From Deltaproteobacteria bacterium (GTDB lineage: Bacteria; Desulfobacterota; Desulfobacteria; Desulfobacterales; ETH-SRB1): DNA of 6,091 nucleotides. The stretch covers positions 1 through 6,091 of the forward strand of contig QMMZ01000138.1 in assembly GCA_003647525.1 (NCBI GenBank). Reading direction: 5' to 3'. Below, piece by piece: positions 5,528-6,091 of this stretch (its first letter is position 1; each line of letters opens with the position of its first letter). The position numbers and the translations under genes are program-made. The notes beneath the pieces were generated by a model, which was not told where the DNA came from, did not search any database, and saw only the letters and a program-made list of their open reading frames with translations.

Positions 5528-5649
5528 ACGCATAAGATATCGTAAAGAAAGAACTCGCCTCGAATGAAAACAATAGTAACAGTTGCCAATCCATTAATAA
5601 AGAATGAACAAGATCCTGCAAGGTTCTTTCTTAACGATTTCTAATGCGT
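5528..5649. repeat. 27-bp imperfect inverted-repeat pair bounding a 122-bp unit
   Basis: Positions 5528-5554 and the reverse complement of 5623-5649 agree at 24 of 27 bases. They share ACGCAT at the outer end and AAGAAAGAAC at the inner end, with 68 bp between them. The unit could be a MITE-like insertion or a large RNA/DNA hairpin. No clear target-site duplication is visible outside the arms. Confidence 0.65.
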
Positions 5650-5774
5650 TCAAGCAGTTTCCTGTTTTGAATTCGATCACACCTGAAGCTTGCGCACAGC
5701 CGGTTATGTTTCATAAAGCTAAAATGCTCAATTAGGCAAAAGGAGGCTTTTTAGAGGTCTCAGGGGGTGCTGCT

Positions 5775-6091
5775 GTGTCTATACTGTTTGAAGCCACGGA
5801 AATTAATGGAATGACCATTAAGAACAGATTTGTTCGTTCAGCAACCTGGGCGGGCATGGCAGGAGATGATGGATCATGTACACCAAGGCTTGTTGAATTG
5901 ATGGTTAAGCTTGCAGAGGGAGGAGTTGGTTTAATTATTACCGGACATGCCTATGTTAGTAAAAAAGGCCAGGCAAGCCCATGGCAGATAGGTATTTACA
6001 AAGACGAACTTATTCCAGGCCTGCAAGAGATGACAGATGCTGTCCATGAAAAAGGCGGAAAAATCGTAGTTCAGCTTGCGCATGCCGGTAT
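5775..6091 (+). CDS. NADH:flavin oxidoreductase (Old Yellow Enzyme family), 3' end outside window
   Basis: The first 105 codons of an FMN-dependent TIM-barrel oxidoreductase are present. The visible N-terminus is SILFEATEINGMTIKNRFVR, followed by SATWAGMAGDDG, LAEGGVGLIITGHAYV (about 49-64) and KIVVQLAHAG at the cut end. These match the first barrel strands of the family: the NRFVRSAT segment near FMN, the GGVGLIITG strand and the QLxHAG motif. Family members reduce activated C=C bonds or act on enoyl-CoA and related substrates; the substrate here cannot be assigned. The GTG at 5775 is chosen as start because the only upstream in-frame stop (TAG, 5733-5735) is followed by no ATG, GTG or TTG before it, and a GGGGG stretch (5763-5767) lies 7 nt upstream. 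The family is frequent in anaerobes. About two thirds or more of the gene is missing. Confidence 0.9.
   Translation, partial: MSILFEATEINGMTIKNRFVRSATWAGMAGDDGSCTPRLVELMVKLAEGGVGLIITGHAYVSKKGQASPWQIGIYKDELIPGLQEMTDAVHEKGGKIVVQLAHAG

Larger units (their letters stand above)
5437..5774. other. 338-bp intergenic region with repeats, no convincing gene
   Basis: The stretch begins with a GGTTGAA tandem repeat and contains a 27-bp inverted-repeat pair. It holds three tiny plus-strand frames: 5517-5567 (16 codons), overlapping by ATGA with 5564-5644 (26 codons), and 5604-5735 (43 codons). None has a clear ribosome-binding site or a recognisable product. A strong AGGAGG at 5741-5746 is not followed by a start codon at usable distance. 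Only a weak promoter match (TTGCGC, 17 bp, ATAAAG; about 5690-5720) was seen ahead of the last gene, and no terminator was seen for the dehydrogenase gene. Confidence 0.6.

Noticed and set aside
5636..5700. Integron attC-like site (TAATGCGTTCAAGC followed by a GCTTGCGC arm)
   Set aside because: The start resembles cassette attC sequences, but the paired R'/L' boxes and a closing GTTRRRY core are not present at the expected spacing, and no cassette structure is seen.

Overview
The window is moderately AT-rich bacterial DNA. It carries housekeeping amino-acid and RNA-modification genes, a nucleotide-sugar dehydrogenase, an Old Yellow Enzyme relative and, on the minus strand, an apparent small selenoprotein. 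Three things together suggest an anaerobic Desulfobacterota-like (deltaproteobacterial) host: the selenoprotein, the methanogen/delta-type IlvD and the 7-bp-periodic intergenic repeats. This is inference; no marker gene in the window fixes the taxonomy.

Layout. Positions 1-1371 (minus strand) hold the first 378 codons of ilvD. Its leader has the parts expected of a translation-coupled attenuator: a promoter, a 29-residue peptide packed with Leu/Ile/Val codons, an antiterminator pairing and a terminator just ahead of the ilvD ribosome-binding site. Positions 1566-1760 (minus) hold a 64-residue protein with two CxxC pairs. Its reading frame is interrupted by one UGA, followed at the right distance by a SECIS-like hairpin, so UGA is best read as selenocysteine. 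Positions 1958-3142 (plus) are argJ. Positions 3411-4097 and 4123-5436 (plus) are an RluB/E/F-type pseudouridine synthase and a TviB/WbpO-type UDP-N-acetylhexosamine dehydrogenase, 25 bp apart and probably co-transcribed. Positions 5775-6091 (plus) are the start of an NADH:flavin oxidoreductase that runs off the window.

Three plus-strand intergenic regions (before argJ, between argJ and the synthase gene, after the dehydrogenase gene) contain G-rich or GGTTnAn-type repeats with a 7-bp period. The last one also carries a 27-bp imperfect inverted-repeat pair enclosing a 122-bp MITE-like unit.

ilvD (branched-chain amino acids) and argJ (arginine) are both amino-acid biosynthesis genes but are transcribed divergently, with the selenoprotein gene between them. 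The strongest candidates for overlooked biology are the UGA-containing small protein, which a standard gene caller would miss or truncate, and the ilvD attenuator with its unannotated leader peptide.
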